From NCBI GenBank assembly GCA_048498995.1, contig JBEHWX010000003.1:1-64000 (forward strand): DNA of 64,000 nt, read 5' to 3'. The position numbers and the translations under genes were made by a program. Every line of letters begins with the position of its first letter. The first letter of the stretch is position 1. Below the pieces are notes generated by a model. The model had not been told where the DNA came from and did not search any database. It saw only the letters and a list, made by a program, of their open reading frames with translations. This document shows positions 38,571 to 48,014 of the stretch, piece after piece. The DNA comes from JBEHWX01 sp048498995 (GTDB lineage Bacteria > Bacteroidota > Ignavibacteria > OLB7).

Positions 38571-40483
38571 GATTCACTCCCGGCGCTCCGCACCGATGAC
38601 GAAGCTCCAAGGGTGAACACCCCCTCGAAGCAGCTCAGGTAGACCGACCCATGATCATCCACGGTCAGCGCCTCGGGGTTGTGCGTCCCCCAGTCCGAGA
38701 GCAGCCAGGTGGCGCCGGCATCGGTGGAGCGGGCCGTATGGTTGGCCACCAGCCAGAGCACGCCGGTGGAATCCAACGCGAGCGACCTCGGCGTGTGAAG
38801 ATCCGCGCTCCGTCCGGCCGTGACCCAGGTGGCTCCGGCGTCGACGCTCCGCATCATCCGCGCGTCACTGGTGACCGCCAGTATCACGTCCCCTTGCCGG
38901 AGAAGGAAACGGACGCCGCGGTCCGGGGCAACGTCGAGCCCGTCCGCCGGACCGAACGAGGCCACCGGAACAACGGAGGCGGTCGTCGGGTCGATGCGGA
39001 TCAGACCGTAATCGCTCGTTCCCGCCAGGAGCGTTCCACCATCCTCGGCAAGAAGCGCGGTGATCAGGGATATCCCAGGATCTCCGGCCCAGCGCACCCG
39101 ATCCCAGGATCCGCCGTCATCGGTCGAGCGAAGCAGGCCGCCGAGGCCCGGCGGGCCACTGATGCGGGAACTCATCGCATAGAGTACGCCGCCGGGGCCG
39201 GACACGATCTCCCGCATCACGAACGAAAGCGGAGTGTCCGTGCCGGACCAGGTGGCCGTGCTCCAGGTCGCGCCATTATCGGTGGAGCGGACAATGCCAT
39301 GCACGTCGGAATCGGCGGCGGTGGCGACAATGGCCAGGACCGCCCCGGTGGGCGTGACCTGTACGGAGGCCGCGGTTGGGTCGAGGCCTCCACGCAGCGG
39401 CGTCCAATCGACACCTCCATCGGTGGAGCGGAAGAGGCGTCCGAGATCATCCCCATACATCCTCCCCCATCGATCGATCACCAGGTGTCGGAACAGAACG
39501 CAGGACAAACCCGAGTTCCACGACGCGGATGTGGACCAGCCCCCGTTCACCCGCCGCGCGCCGGCCGTTCTGGTGCCGAGCAGGATGTCCCCTCCCGGCA
39601 TCGACACGGCCGTCCATGCGCGGTCATCCACGCCGGGAAGCGAGATCGCCCCCCAGGTCGCGCCGTCGTCGGTCGACCGGGCGATCATCTCGTCGGCGGC
39701 CGGGTCACCGTCGGGATCGAAGGCCAGGAGCGTGCCGTCGGCAAGGGTGGAAACGAGGCTCCCGATACCGGTTGTAGGGGCCGCCACATCGCTCCAGGTG
39801 GTGCCGCCATCGGTCGATCGCCGCACGCGGCCGTCGCCGAATCCCACCAGCAGGGAGCCGCGCGCGGTGGCCGCCACGAATGTATATCCATCGCGCGCCC
39901 GAGGGAGCACTTCCCGCCAGTGCCCGCCCGCGTCGCTCGATGCCACGACGGCCGTGGTATCGCCGATGCCCCGCCGCAGGGCCAGAACACTGCCGCCGCC
40001 GGCGGCCATCATGTGAACGATATCATCGCCTACCGGGTAGATCCCCTCCCAGGACCGGCCATCGTCCATCGAACGGAGTACCGCGTGTCCATCGGACGCG
40101 AAGAGCGCGGCCGAGCCATCGGACACGATCGCATCGCGAAAGAGGTAGGTGCCGGTCGAGCTCCAGGACGCTCCGCCATCGGTGGAGCGCGACAATTGCT
40201 CGTCGCGATCGAGGGTGAACATCGTGCCGGTCGACGGGGAGATCCGCACCGTCGAGCTTCCCTCCGGCGAGGGAACCTTCCGCCATACTCCGGACGATGC
40301 GTCCAGGCGGTAGATCGCCCGATCGCTCATGCAGGCGAACAGGGCGCCATCCGGCGCGCGGGCCAGGGCGAGCACGGCCCCTCCCTCTCCCCGGCCGAGG
40401 TAGCGCCAGCTCGACTGGGCAACCAGCAATCCCGGAAGGAGCGCAACCAGGAGCGAGAACACGATGCGGGTGATGGTCTTCAT
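38300..40483 (-). CDS. Exported BNR/Ycf48-like propeller, array member 1
   Basis: 727 residues from the ATG at 40483 with GGAGAA 6 nt upstream and a signal peptide (MKTITRIVFSLLVALLPGLL then VAQ). Many BNR blades: LSRSTDGGASWSST, VLRSMDDGRSWEGI, RSTDDGATWGAI, LFRSTDGGVDWTPL, LLRSTDDGGSWDRV, MRSVDAGATWVTA. The tail GPNPAGSRATLELAIDRA to SGIADGVYLVRLETDGGS is a secretion-type sandwich and is almost the same as in the next gene. Probably surface-exposed; ligand unknown. The 3' end was homogenised with member 2. Confidence 0.9.
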   Translation of the reverse strand: MKTITRIVFSLLVALLPGLLVAQSSWRYLGRGEGGAVLALARAPDGALFACMSDRAIYRLDASSGVWRKVPSPEGSSTVRISPSTGTMFTLDRDEQLSRSTDGGASWSSTGTYLFRDAIVSDGSAALFASDGHAVLRSMDDGRSWEGIYPVGDDIVHMMAAGGGSVLALRRGIGDTTAVVASSDAGGHWREVLPRARDGYTFVAATARGSLLVGFGDGRVRRSTDGGTTWSDVAAPTTGIGSLVSTLADGTLLAFDPDGDPAADEMIARSTDDGATWGAISLPGVDDRAWTAVSMPGGDILLGTRTAGARRVNGGWSTSASWNSGLSCVLFRHLVIDRWGRMYGDDLGRLFRSTDGGVDWTPLRGGLDPTAASVQVTPTGAVLAIVATAADSDVHGIVRSTDNGATWSTATWSGTDTPLSFVMREIVSGPGGVLYAMSSRISGPPGLGGLLRSTDDGGSWDRVRWAGDPGISLITALLAEDGGTLLAGTSDYGLIRIDPTTASVVPVASFGPADGLDVAPDRGVRFLLRQGDVILAVTSDARMMRSVDAGATWVTAGRSADLHTPRSLALDSTGVLWLVANHTARSTDAGATWLLSDWGTHNPEALTVDDHGSVYLSCFEGVFTLGASSSVRSAGSESSLRMLEVGPNPAGSRATLELAIDRATSARAALFDLEGRRLRPLFDGYLESGHHRLELDLSGIADGVYLVRLETDGGSATRSIVVAGGAR

Positions 40484-40622
40484 ACGATTCTCCGGATCGG
40501 CCATGGCGTGAAATGGCTTCGATGCTGGCGCCGCGCGGGAGATGAGGTGCCCTCCATGTCGCGCCAGGAGGCCATGTCATGACCTCGCTTAGGGAAACCC
40601 GATGCGGGGGGAAATGTTCCCT

Positions 40623-40971
40623 CCCCCCGAAACGCCGACGGGGAGGGAACATCGCTGTCCCTCCCCGTCGTCAATGGAAGCGTCGATATCCGCCGGATGA
40701 TCACCGGGCTCCGCCGGCCACGACGATCGACCTGGTCGCGCTTCCCCCGTCGGTCTCCAGGCGCACCAGATACACGCCGTCGGCAATCCCGCTCAGGTCG
40801 AGCTCCAGGCGATGATGCCCGGACTCCAGATAGCCGTCGAAGAGCGGGCGCAGCCGGCGTCCCTCGACGTCGAACAACGCGGCGCGCGCCGGCGTGGCAC
40901 GATCGATCGCCAGCTCCAGCGTCGCGCGGGAACCGGCCGGGTTCGGGCCGATCTCGAGCATCCGGAGCGAG
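40623..40971 (-). repeat. 3'-end duplication, copy 2 of 2
   Basis: See 38222-38570. The identity ends abruptly at 38570/40971, inside the C-terminal domain, while the two coding regions further upstream are clearly diverged. Confidence 0.9.
40637..40669 (-). terminator. Terminator of propeller 2
   Basis: Same perfect stem GACGGGGAGGGA / TCCCTCCCCGTC as at 38236-38268, 32 nt past the stop at 40701. Confidence 0.75.
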
Positions 40972-42836
40972 CGTTCCCGATCGCCACTCCGCACCGATGA
41001 AGGCTCGGCCAGCGCGAACACCCCCTGATCGGTGCCGAGATACGGACGCCCGTCCGGGCCGATGGCCATCGCCGCGATCGCGCGCGTCGTCAGGCCGTCG
41101 TTGACCGGCGTCCAGCTCACGCCGATGTCGGTCGAGCGGAAGACCCCCTGCCCCGTCACGCCCCAGAGCGTCCCGTCGGGGGTGATGCGCAGGAGCTGGT
41201 TCGGCGCGGAGGTCGAGAGGGAGGTCAGCACGCTCCAGGTGGCGCCGCCATCGACGGAGCGAAGGATGCCGTAGGTCGTCTGGGCAAAGAGCACGTCGCG
41301 CTGCTCGAACAGCTCGTCGATGCGCCCCACGCCGATGCTCGGCATCGCCGTCCACGCGCCGGTCTCGCGCGAGATGCGATAGATGCCGCCGTTGACCGTG
41401 CCGGCCAGAAGATCTCCGGAGGCGTCCGTGGTGATCGTCGAGACGATCGCGGGCGTCGTGTCCGCTCCGAATCGCGTCCAGGTTCGTCCGTCATCGGTCG
41501 AGCGGTAGATTCCCTGCTGATAGGTGCTTGCGTAGAGACGGCCGTCGGAGGTCGCCACCACGCGGTGGATGATCAGGTCGGAGGTCACCGTATCCCACGT
41601 GGTCCCGCCATCGGTGGAGCGGAGGATACCCTCCTTATTCTCCCCGCGCAGCGAGATCAGCAGTGCCCCCTCGCGGGTGACGACCGGCGCGTACATCCAC
41701 GCCGAAACGTCGCGGAAGAGATCGGACCAGCTCCGGCCGCCATCGATCGAGCGGTAGAGGCGTCCCTGCGAGACGCCGAAGAGCCTCCCCTGGAGATCGA
41801 CCGTGAGCAGATCGATGGCGAGCGGGCCGAGCCCCTGATTGGCGAAGCTCACGTCGGCGCCGGAGGCATCCACGCGCACCACCCCGGCCACGGCGCTTCC
41901 GACCAGCAGGTCGCGCCCCGAGGTGCCGGCGACCGACGTGGGCCAGATCGGCCGCTCGTCGGTGGAGACCGGCGTGCGCCGCCAGGTGACGCCGTCGTCG
42001 GTGGAGCGGAGCAGCGCGCCATCGGCGATGGCCACGATCTCTCCCCCCGACAGGATCGTGATATCCGTGATGCTCGCCTCGTTGGAGAGGCTGTCGGTAA
42101 CGTACCACCAGGTGTCGCCGTGGTCGGTGGAGCGGAGCACGCCGTCGTGGAGCGTGCCGAGCAGCACGGTGCCGCGGCGAGTAACGGCGAGGCTCATGTA
42201 GCGAAGCGGGCTGGCGGCGGTATCGATCGCGGCCCAGGTCTTTCCGCCGTCGGTGGAGCGCCGCAGGTTGCCCCGCCCCGGATCGTAGATCGCCGTCGGC
42301 AGCATGTAGTCGACGCCGTCGGGACCGGCGGCCAGGCCGGTGACGTGGTCGGTGTAGAGATCGTCGACATGGGTCCAGCTTGCGCCGCCATCGGTGGAGC
42401 GGATGGTGCCGCGGATATCGACGGCCAGAAGCGCGCCGCCGGAATCGACGGCGAACGCCGGAAAGAGTGAGTAGCCCTCGGCAAGCGGCTGCCAGTTCGC
42501 CCCCTCGTCGGTCGAGCGGTACAGCCAGCTTCCGTAGACGAAGCCGTAGAGCGCGCCGTCGGCCGCGGCCTGCAGCCTCACGATCCCCCCGCCGGCGGTG
42601 CCGGTGCCGGCCCGCCAGCCGGTCGCCCGCCAGGTCGAGCCGTCATCGCTCGAGCGGAAGATGGTGCCGTCGTTGCGGCCGGCGTAGAGCGTCCCCCGCG
42701 CGCTCCGGACCAGCGAGGCAATGGCGCCTCCCTCGGGGGCGCCGGCGTTGCGCCAGGTGTCCTGGGCAGCGAGCATGGAGGGAAGAACGAGTCCGAGGCA
42801 GAGCGCCGTCAGGCAGAGGGTGAAGATCGGTTTCAT
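40701..42836 (-). CDS. Exported BNR/Ycf48-like propeller, array member 2
   Basis: 711 residues; ATG with GGGAGC 6 nt upstream; signal peptide MKPIFTLCLTALCLGLVLPS then MLAAQ. Blades include IFRSSDDGSTWRAT, LYRSTDEGANWQPL, IRSTDGGASWTHV, VLRSTDHGDTWWYV, LLRSTDDGVTWRRT, LYRSIDGGRSWSDL, ILRSTDGGTTWDTV. The tail PNPAGSRATLELAIDRATPA is near-identical to member 1. The N-terminal motif GGAIASLVRSARGTLYAG parallels the other members (GGAVLALARAPDGALFAC in member 1), marking a common first blade. Function unknown. Confidence 0.9.
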   Translation of the reverse strand: MKPIFTLCLTALCLGLVLPSMLAAQDTWRNAGAPEGGAIASLVRSARGTLYAGRNDGTIFRSSDDGSTWRATGWRAGTGTAGGGIVRLQAAADGALYGFVYGSWLYRSTDEGANWQPLAEGYSLFPAFAVDSGGALLAVDIRGTIRSTDGGASWTHVDDLYTDHVTGLAAGPDGVDYMLPTAIYDPGRGNLRRSTDGGKTWAAIDTAASPLRYMSLAVTRRGTVLLGTLHDGVLRSTDHGDTWWYVTDSLSNEASITDITILSGGEIVAIADGALLRSTDDGVTWRRTPVSTDERPIWPTSVAGTSGRDLLVGSAVAGVVRVDASGADVSFANQGLGPLAIDLLTVDLQGRLFGVSQGRLYRSIDGGRSWSDLFRDVSAWMYAPVVTREGALLISLRGENKEGILRSTDGGTTWDTVTSDLIIHRVVATSDGRLYASTYQQGIYRSTDDGRTWTRFGADTTPAIVSTITTDASGDLLAGTVNGGIYRISRETGAWTAMPSIGVGRIDELFEQRDVLFAQTTYGILRSVDGGATWSVLTSLSTSAPNQLLRITPDGTLWGVTGQGVFRSTDIGVSWTPVNDGLTTRAIAAMAIGPDGRPYLGTDQGVFALAEPSSVRSGDRERSLRMLEIGPNPAGSRATLELAIDRATPARAALFDVEGRRLRPLFDGYLESGHHRLELDLSGIADGVYLVRLETDGGSATRSIVVAGGAR

Positions 42837-43000
42837 CGCAAGCTCCCGTAAGATGTGCGCCCCGGCTCCCGATGCGGAGCCCGGAGAAATAACCGTTGAT
42901 CGGCTCTCAACTTAGCGGACGCGGAATTCGGGTGAGTAGGACGATCGGTGCATTCTCCTGCACTTCGCGTCGGTCGCGTACATGCGCCGTCCGCAAATGA

Positions 43001-43039
43001 CGGCGGGGCCGCCTCACCATCGTGGAAGCGGCCCCGCCG
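43001..43039 (-). terminator. Terminator of propeller 3
   Basis: CGGCGGGGCCGC / GCGGCCCCGCCG perfect 12-bp stem, 15-nt loop, 35 nt past the stop at 43074. Confidence 0.75.
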
Positions 43040-43073
43040 TGATTCTCATCGCGCGTGTATCATCCACGATCTC

Positions 43074-45197
43074 TCATCTGGTCACCACGATCTTCATCGC
43101 CGAGCTTGCGCCCCCCTGATCCACCCTGCAGAAGTAGACGCCATCGACAAGCGTGCTCAGGTTCAGAGGAAGGCTCCGCGCGCCGTCGATCGCGTCGGCA
43201 TCGGCCAGCCGCATCACCTCGCGGCCGAGCGGATCGGTGATCGTGATGGTGGCCGGGCCGCTCCCCTTCGCGTGATAGCGGAGCGTGGCGACGCCGGCCG
43301 CGGGATTCGGGACGATATCCAGCCGCGCATCGTGATCGGAGCCGGCGATCGGAGAGGTGACGGCCGCAAGGGTCGTGGAAGCGAAGATGCCGCCGGTGGC
43401 GGTCGAGGCGTAGAGCGCGCCGTCCGGACCGAGGCCGAGATCGACCACCGAGGAGTCGGTGAGCCCATCGCCGGCGCGGCGCCAGGTGAGGCCGCCGTCG
43501 ATCGAACGGAAGATGCCGAAGTAGCGTCCGGCAACGAGTGCCGAGCCGTCGGATGCCGTCTGCAGCGTCGCGACGATGGGGCTCGGAAGCCCGACGTTGG
43601 CGGTGCTCCAGGTCTCTCCCTCATCGGTGCTTCTGATGACGCCGGTTCCCGCCGAGGAAGCCAGCAGGCTCCCCGCGCCGGTGCGAATGATCCGGTTGAC
43701 CGTGCCGCGCACGTTGACATTCTGCAGGGTGAGCGTGGAGCTTCCCATCTTTCGATAGGCGAAGAGCGATCCGGCGCTCGTGGCGATCATGACTTCCCCC
43801 GGCCGGAGCATCGATATCGCGGCGACGCGGCCCGGAAGCGAATCCGGAGAAAAGTTCCGCCAGCTCACCCCTCGGTCGGTCGACCGAATCAGGTGAGGGT
43901 TCGTATCCTCATACCCGATATACACGTCGCCGTTGGAATCGACCTCCATGGCGCTGGGGGTCAGAGCGCTCGTGCGCACCCCCTGCCAGGTCGCCCCCTC
44001 ATCGGTGGAGCGCAGAAGGCCAGAGGCGATATAGACGCCGTCGGCCGTGCGCTCGAACGCGTCGACGTAGGCCGATCCCTCGGGGCCGGCCACCACCAAA
44101 TCTCTCGGAGCCCATCCCTCCACGCCGGTCAGCGTCCAGTTCCTTCCCTTATCGGTCGATCGGAACAGCCGGCCGGACAATGTGCCGAGCATCGCCCCCG
44201 TCGGCGTGACGACGAACCGGGTGAAGCCCATGTCGCGGAGGCCGTTGCTGGCCGGTGTCCATGGCGCCCCGGCACCGGCGGCGATGTACGCGCCGCCAGG
44301 ATATGCGCCGGCCATCAGCTCCCCCGTCGGAGCGATTGCCGCGACATCCGGCCGCTGGCCGGCGAGCCCGTCGACGCGCGTGGTCCACGATGCGCCACCG
44401 TCGGTCGAGGTTCTGATATCGTCCCCGGTCGCGAGCAGCGCGAGATTCCCCCTGACATCGAGCGAGGAGGAGCGGCTCAATGCGAACAGCCTGCGCCAGG
44501 TGTTCCCCCCATCGTCCGAGCGATAGACCCCGCTGCCGGTAGCCAGGAGGGTTCCATCCGTCATCACGGCGATCTGTTCGAACTTGCCGACCAGCGGATC
44601 GGAGGATTCGCTCCAGTGCCCGCCGTTGTCGGTCGAGATTCGGAGCCGCGAGTCTCCGGGCGCGAAGGTCGCGCGATGAAGTGCGTACAATTTCCCCGCC
44701 GGCCCGGCCGCGATCGAGAATGCGCCGTTCTGCGAGATCGAGTCGATGATTCTCCAGCTATTCCCCTGATCGGTCGATCCGTACAGACCGTCGTCTCCCC
44801 CGGCAAGCAGCGTTCCGATGGAATCGCTCTCGATGGCGACCGTCGGCGGCGGTGGCGGCGCGATCTTGGTCCAGGTTGCGCCATGATCGGTCGAGCGACG
44901 GATCGGCCCGTAGGAGTTGGCGGCATAGACGGCACCATCCGGGGCGGCGTGCAGCGCCGAGATCTTGCGCGCGTCCGGCAGATCGCCGAACAGATGGGTC
45001 CAGCGCGTCTCACCATGATGCAGCCGGTAGAGAGCGCCGTTGAAGGTTCCGAGATAGGTATCACCGCCGGCATCGAACGCGATGCTCGTGACGATCGCGG
45101 CGTTCGGGCCGCCGGCATAGTCCCAGGTGATCTGCGCGGAAAGCGTGGAGGCTGCAACCAGCAGCAGAAGAGTGGCAAGTAGCGCGTGATGTCGCAT
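43074..45197 (-). CDS. Exported BNR/Ycf48-like propeller, array member 3
   Basis: 707 residues from MRHHALLATLLLLVAASTLS then AQ (signal peptide). CGGAG lies 7 nt upstream. Blades: IRRSTDHGATWTKI, LYGSTDQGNSWRII, VYRSDDGGNTWRRL, LFRSTDKGRNWTLT, LLRSTDEGATWQGV, LIRSTDRGVSWRNF, VIRSTDEGETWSTA. The tail ATITITDPLGREVMRLADAD to LVDGVYFCRVD is shared with member 4 but differs from members 1-2. Closest paralog is member 4: both start MRHH, both read SAQITW after the signal peptide, and the leaders align. Function unknown. Confidence 0.9.
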   Translation of the reverse strand: MRHHALLATLLLLVAASTLSAQITWDYAGGPNAAIVTSIAFDAGGDTYLGTFNGALYRLHHGETRWTHLFGDLPDARKISALHAAPDGAVYAANSYGPIRRSTDHGATWTKIAPPPPPTVAIESDSIGTLLAGGDDGLYGSTDQGNSWRIIDSISQNGAFSIAAGPAGKLYALHRATFAPGDSRLRISTDNGGHWSESSDPLVGKFEQIAVMTDGTLLATGSGVYRSDDGGNTWRRLFALSRSSSLDVRGNLALLATGDDIRTSTDGGASWTTRVDGLAGQRPDVAAIAPTGELMAGAYPGGAYIAAGAGAPWTPASNGLRDMGFTRFVVTPTGAMLGTLSGRLFRSTDKGRNWTLTGVEGWAPRDLVVAGPEGSAYVDAFERTADGVYIASGLLRSTDEGATWQGVRTSALTPSAMEVDSNGDVYIGYEDTNPHLIRSTDRGVSWRNFSPDSLPGRVAAISMLRPGEVMIATSAGSLFAYRKMGSSTLTLQNVNVRGTVNRIIRTGAGSLLASSAGTGVIRSTDEGETWSTANVGLPSPIVATLQTASDGSALVAGRYFGIFRSIDGGLTWRRAGDGLTDSSVVDLGLGPDGALYASTATGGIFASTTLAAVTSPIAGSDHDARLDIVPNPAAGVATLRYHAKGSGPATITITDPLGREVMRLADADAIDGARSLPLNLSTLVDGVYFCRVDQGGASSAMKIVVTR

Positions 45198-45413
45198 GCA
45201 TAACTCCGAAATAACCATGGTTCGTCGACCGCGTCATGGACGCGGCGCATGGAAGCGCCCCGGCTTCCAGCAGGGAATGATGTCCTCACGACGAATCGGT
45301 GGTATTCCGGCGCCGGCGGCGGAACGCCTCTCGGGCGGCTCCGTCACCGGCAACACCTCTGCGTCCAAGACAGAACGCCGCGCCGCTCGTGATGTAACGG
45401 CGACGGCCGGACA

Positions 45414-45419
45414 AGTATA
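45414..45419 (-). promoter_or_regulatory. Candidate -10 box of propeller 3
   Basis: TATACT on the minus strand ~217 nt before the ATG, followed by a GCCGTTAC block also present downstream of the same hexamer at 47847. No good -35. Implies a ~200-nt leader. Confidence 0.4.
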
Positions 45420-45468
45420 CGAAATCCGGTACGCGCGCCGCCCCCGTCGGCCACGCGCGACGACCCTA

Positions 45469-47628
45469 TCACCTCCGCACCGCGATCCTCATCATCATGC
45501 TTCCCCCCTTCCGGTCGATCCTACAGAAGTAGATCCCATCGGGGAGCGCGCTCACGTCCAGCGGAACGCTCCGCGCGCCGTCGGCGGCGCCGGCATCGGT
45601 CAGCCTCATCACTTCGCGGCCGAGCGGGTCGGTGATCGTGATCGTGGCACCGCCGCTCCCCTCGGCGCGATAGCTGAGCGTGACGACCCCGGTCGCGGGG
45701 TTCGGTGCTATCTCGGCCCCGGATGCGCCATCGGGCATGGCCATGGCCGGAGGAGCCGATGAAGGAATGGCCGCGGTGAACACATCCCCGGTATCCAAGG
45801 CCGCGTAGAGAGTCCCGTCGGGAGCGATCGCAAGATCGGAGACCGAGGTATCCGCCAGGCCGTCGTTGGCCGGCGGCCAGCTGAAGCCGTCGTCGACGGA
45901 GCGGTATACGCCGATCGGCCCGGCGACGAGGAGCGAGCCGTCGGGAGCGGCGCGCAGCACCTTGACGAAGCCGGCGGGGAGCCTGGCCGGCACCTTCCAT
46001 GTGCGCCCGCCGTCGGTGCTTTTGAGCACCGCGGTGGCCGTCAGCGCCATCAGGTTGCCCGTCCCGGTTCTGACGATGTCGATGATCCCTCCGGAGACGG
46101 AGGATTCCCGGATCGGGGTGGTCCCGCCATCGGATTTGGGATAGCCGAGAAGCAGTCCCGCGGATCCGGCCACCATCACCACGTCGGGATCCAGCAGCGA
46201 GATCGCGGTGATATCCCACAGCCTCGGGTCGAGCTCGATCGAGCTCCAGGTCGCGCCCCGGTCGGTCGAGCGGGAGAGCCGGGGCCTGCTGGTCGTATCG
46301 CGCCACCCGACATAGAGGTCGCCATTGGCATCGACCTGCATCGCGCTCACGAACGCCATCGCGTGGGGAACGCCCTCCCAGCTTGCGCCGCCGTCGGTCG
46401 AGCGAAGCAGCCCAGCGCTCCGCGCGCCGTCCCCGGAGCTCTCTCCGGACCTCCGGGCGTCGACGTAGATCGAGCCATCCTTTCCGGTCGCGATCAGATC
46501 GCGTGGTGACCAGCCGGCCACCCTGATCCGATCCCAGCTCGCTCCACGGCTCGTCGAGCGGAGCATCTCGCCGGCGAGGAGGCCGATGAGCGTGCCGTTC
46601 GAGGGGGCCACCAGCCGATCGAATCCGAGCGTCCCGGCCCCTTCATTCACCAGCGTCCACGGCCCGTCCGGACCGGGAGCGCGGAACGTGCCGAGCGGCG
46701 CGGCGCCGATCATCAGCTCTCCCTTCTGGGAGATGGCCGCGAACCTCGGATGATCCACGTCGAGTCCGGCGGCGCGCCAGGTGGCTCCTCCATCGGTCGA
46801 GAGGCGCGCGCCGGCCTCGGTCGCCAGCAGCACCACGTTTCCCCTGGCGGCGATATCGGAGATCGGGACCCCCTCCAGCGCCAGCACGCGCGTCCAGCTC
46901 CGCGCCGAATCGGTCGAGCGATACACTCCCTTGCCGGAGCTGGTGGCGAGCACTGCTCCGTCCGGCAGCGTCACTATCTCGCCGAAGGCGCCGACCAGGC
47001 TGTCGGTGGCCTCGCGCCAGCGGTTGCCGTCGTCGGTGGAGAGCTTGAGGCGAGACCTGTCGGAGGGGTTGTCGCCGAGTGAGAGCGCGTAGATCACGCC
47101 GCGCGCCACGGCGATCGAGGAGGGACCATTCGGATGCGTCGTATCGATCACCGTCCATGTCATCCCCTGATCGGTCGATCGCAGAAGCCCCCCGAATGAT
47201 CCCATGAGCAGCCCGCCGGCCGAGTCGTCGGCCATCCCCTTGATCTGCTGGATGTATCTCTGGGTCGTGGTCCAGGACACGCCGCCGTCGAAGCTGCGGT
47301 TGAGCGGCCCGTCCAGGCACGCGGTGAAGAGCCCGCCGCCGCGCGAGCCGTAGATCATCGTGACATGCCCGTAGATCGGGGCCACGTCCGGCAGCCGGGT
47401 CCAGCGGCTTCCACCACGGTCGAGGCGGAAGAACGCGATCGGGTAGGTGCCGAGATAAGCGTTCCCCTCGGCGTCGTACCCGAGGCTCGAGATGGTCGAG
47501 GCGTTGGGACTGCCGGTGCGCGTCCAGGTGATCTGCGCCGAAAGCCTGGGGGCGGTGATGAACAGCAGGGTGATGATCAGCCGAACGGCCGAGATGGGAA
47601 GATGCGTAACGGGGAGATGATGTCGCAT
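45469..47628 (-). CDS. Exported BNR/Ycf48-like propeller, array member 4
   Basis: 719 residues from MRHHLPVTHLPISAVRLIIT then LLFITAPRLSAQ. Blades: LNRSFDGGVSWTTT, LLRSTDQGMTWTVI, VYRSTDSARSWTRV, MLRSTSRGASWDRI, LLRSTDGGASWEGV, RSTDRGATWSSI, VLKSTDGGRTWKVP. The tail ATITITDPLGREVMRLTDAG is almost the same as member 3. Start chosen for the signal peptide; the leader DNA aligns with that of member 3 up to the TATACT box. No terminator was seen at its 3' end. Confidence 0.9.
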   Translation of the reverse strand: MRHHLPVTHLPISAVRLIITLLFITAPRLSAQITWTRTGSPNASTISSLGYDAEGNAYLGTYPIAFFRLDRGGSRWTRLPDVAPIYGHVTMIYGSRGGGLFTACLDGPLNRSFDGGVSWTTTQRYIQQIKGMADDSAGGLLMGSFGGLLRSTDQGMTWTVIDTTHPNGPSSIAVARGVIYALSLGDNPSDRSRLKLSTDDGNRWREATDSLVGAFGEIVTLPDGAVLATSSGKGVYRSTDSARSWTRVLALEGVPISDIAARGNVVLLATEAGARLSTDGGATWRAAGLDVDHPRFAAISQKGELMIGAAPLGTFRAPGPDGPWTLVNEGAGTLGFDRLVAPSNGTLIGLLAGEMLRSTSRGASWDRIRVAGWSPRDLIATGKDGSIYVDARRSGESSGDGARSAGLLRSTDGGASWEGVPHAMAFVSAMQVDANGDLYVGWRDTTSRPRLSRSTDRGATWSSIELDPRLWDITAISLLDPDVVMVAGSAGLLLGYPKSDGGTTPIRESSVSGGIIDIVRTGTGNLMALTATAVLKSTDGGRTWKVPARLPAGFVKVLRAAPDGSLLVAGPIGVYRSVDDGFSWPPANDGLADTSVSDLAIAPDGTLYAALDTGDVFTAAIPSSAPPAMAMPDGASGAEIAPNPATGVVTLSYRAEGSGGATITITDPLGREVMRLTDAGAADGARSVPLDVSALPDGIYFCRIDRKGGSMMMRIAVRR

Positions 47629-47846
47629 ATGTGATTCAGGAATAGCCATGACTCATCATCCGCGCGTGCGTGCGCGGCGCTCCCGGAAGCCGCTCGGCTC
47701 CCGGAAAGGAACAGGGTGTTCATGACGATCGATGGATATTCCGGTGCCTCGAGGAAGCCGGCCTTCACAAGCCACGACCCGAGGGTATCCCCGTCCGTAT
47801 CTGAACGACGTCGTCGCGCGCCGGGAGTAACGGCGGCGATCGACGA

Positions 47847-47852
47847 AGTATA
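47847..47852 (-). promoter_or_regulatory. Candidate -10 box of propeller 4
   Basis: TATACT on the minus strand ~219 nt before the ATG, the same distance and downstream context (GCCGTTAC) as at 45414. TTGCGG lies ~14 nt upstream as a poor -35. Confidence 0.4.
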
Positions 47853-47916
47853 CGCATTACATGGTTCCGCAAGAAGAACGACGGAGGCCCGACTCGTGTC
47901 ACGGGATGGGCCTCCC

Positions 47917-48014
47917 TCCCTGCTCGGCCTCCATCCCTGCTCGGCCTCCATCCCTGCTCGGCCTCCATCCCTGCTCGGCCTCTAAGCGCTCGGCCTCTAA
48001 GCGCTCGGCCTCGA
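47917..48014. repeat. Minisatellite of 17-bp and 15-bp units
   Basis: Four units of TCCCTGCTCGGCCTCCA (17 bp; the last ends CTA), then two of AGCGCTCGGCCTC(T/G)A (15 bp), no spacers. It abuts the broken end of the propeller pseudogene. Confidence 0.92.

Noticed and set aside
47917..48014. CRISPR-like array
   Set aside because: Units of 15-17 bp follow one another without spacers, and no cas genes are near.
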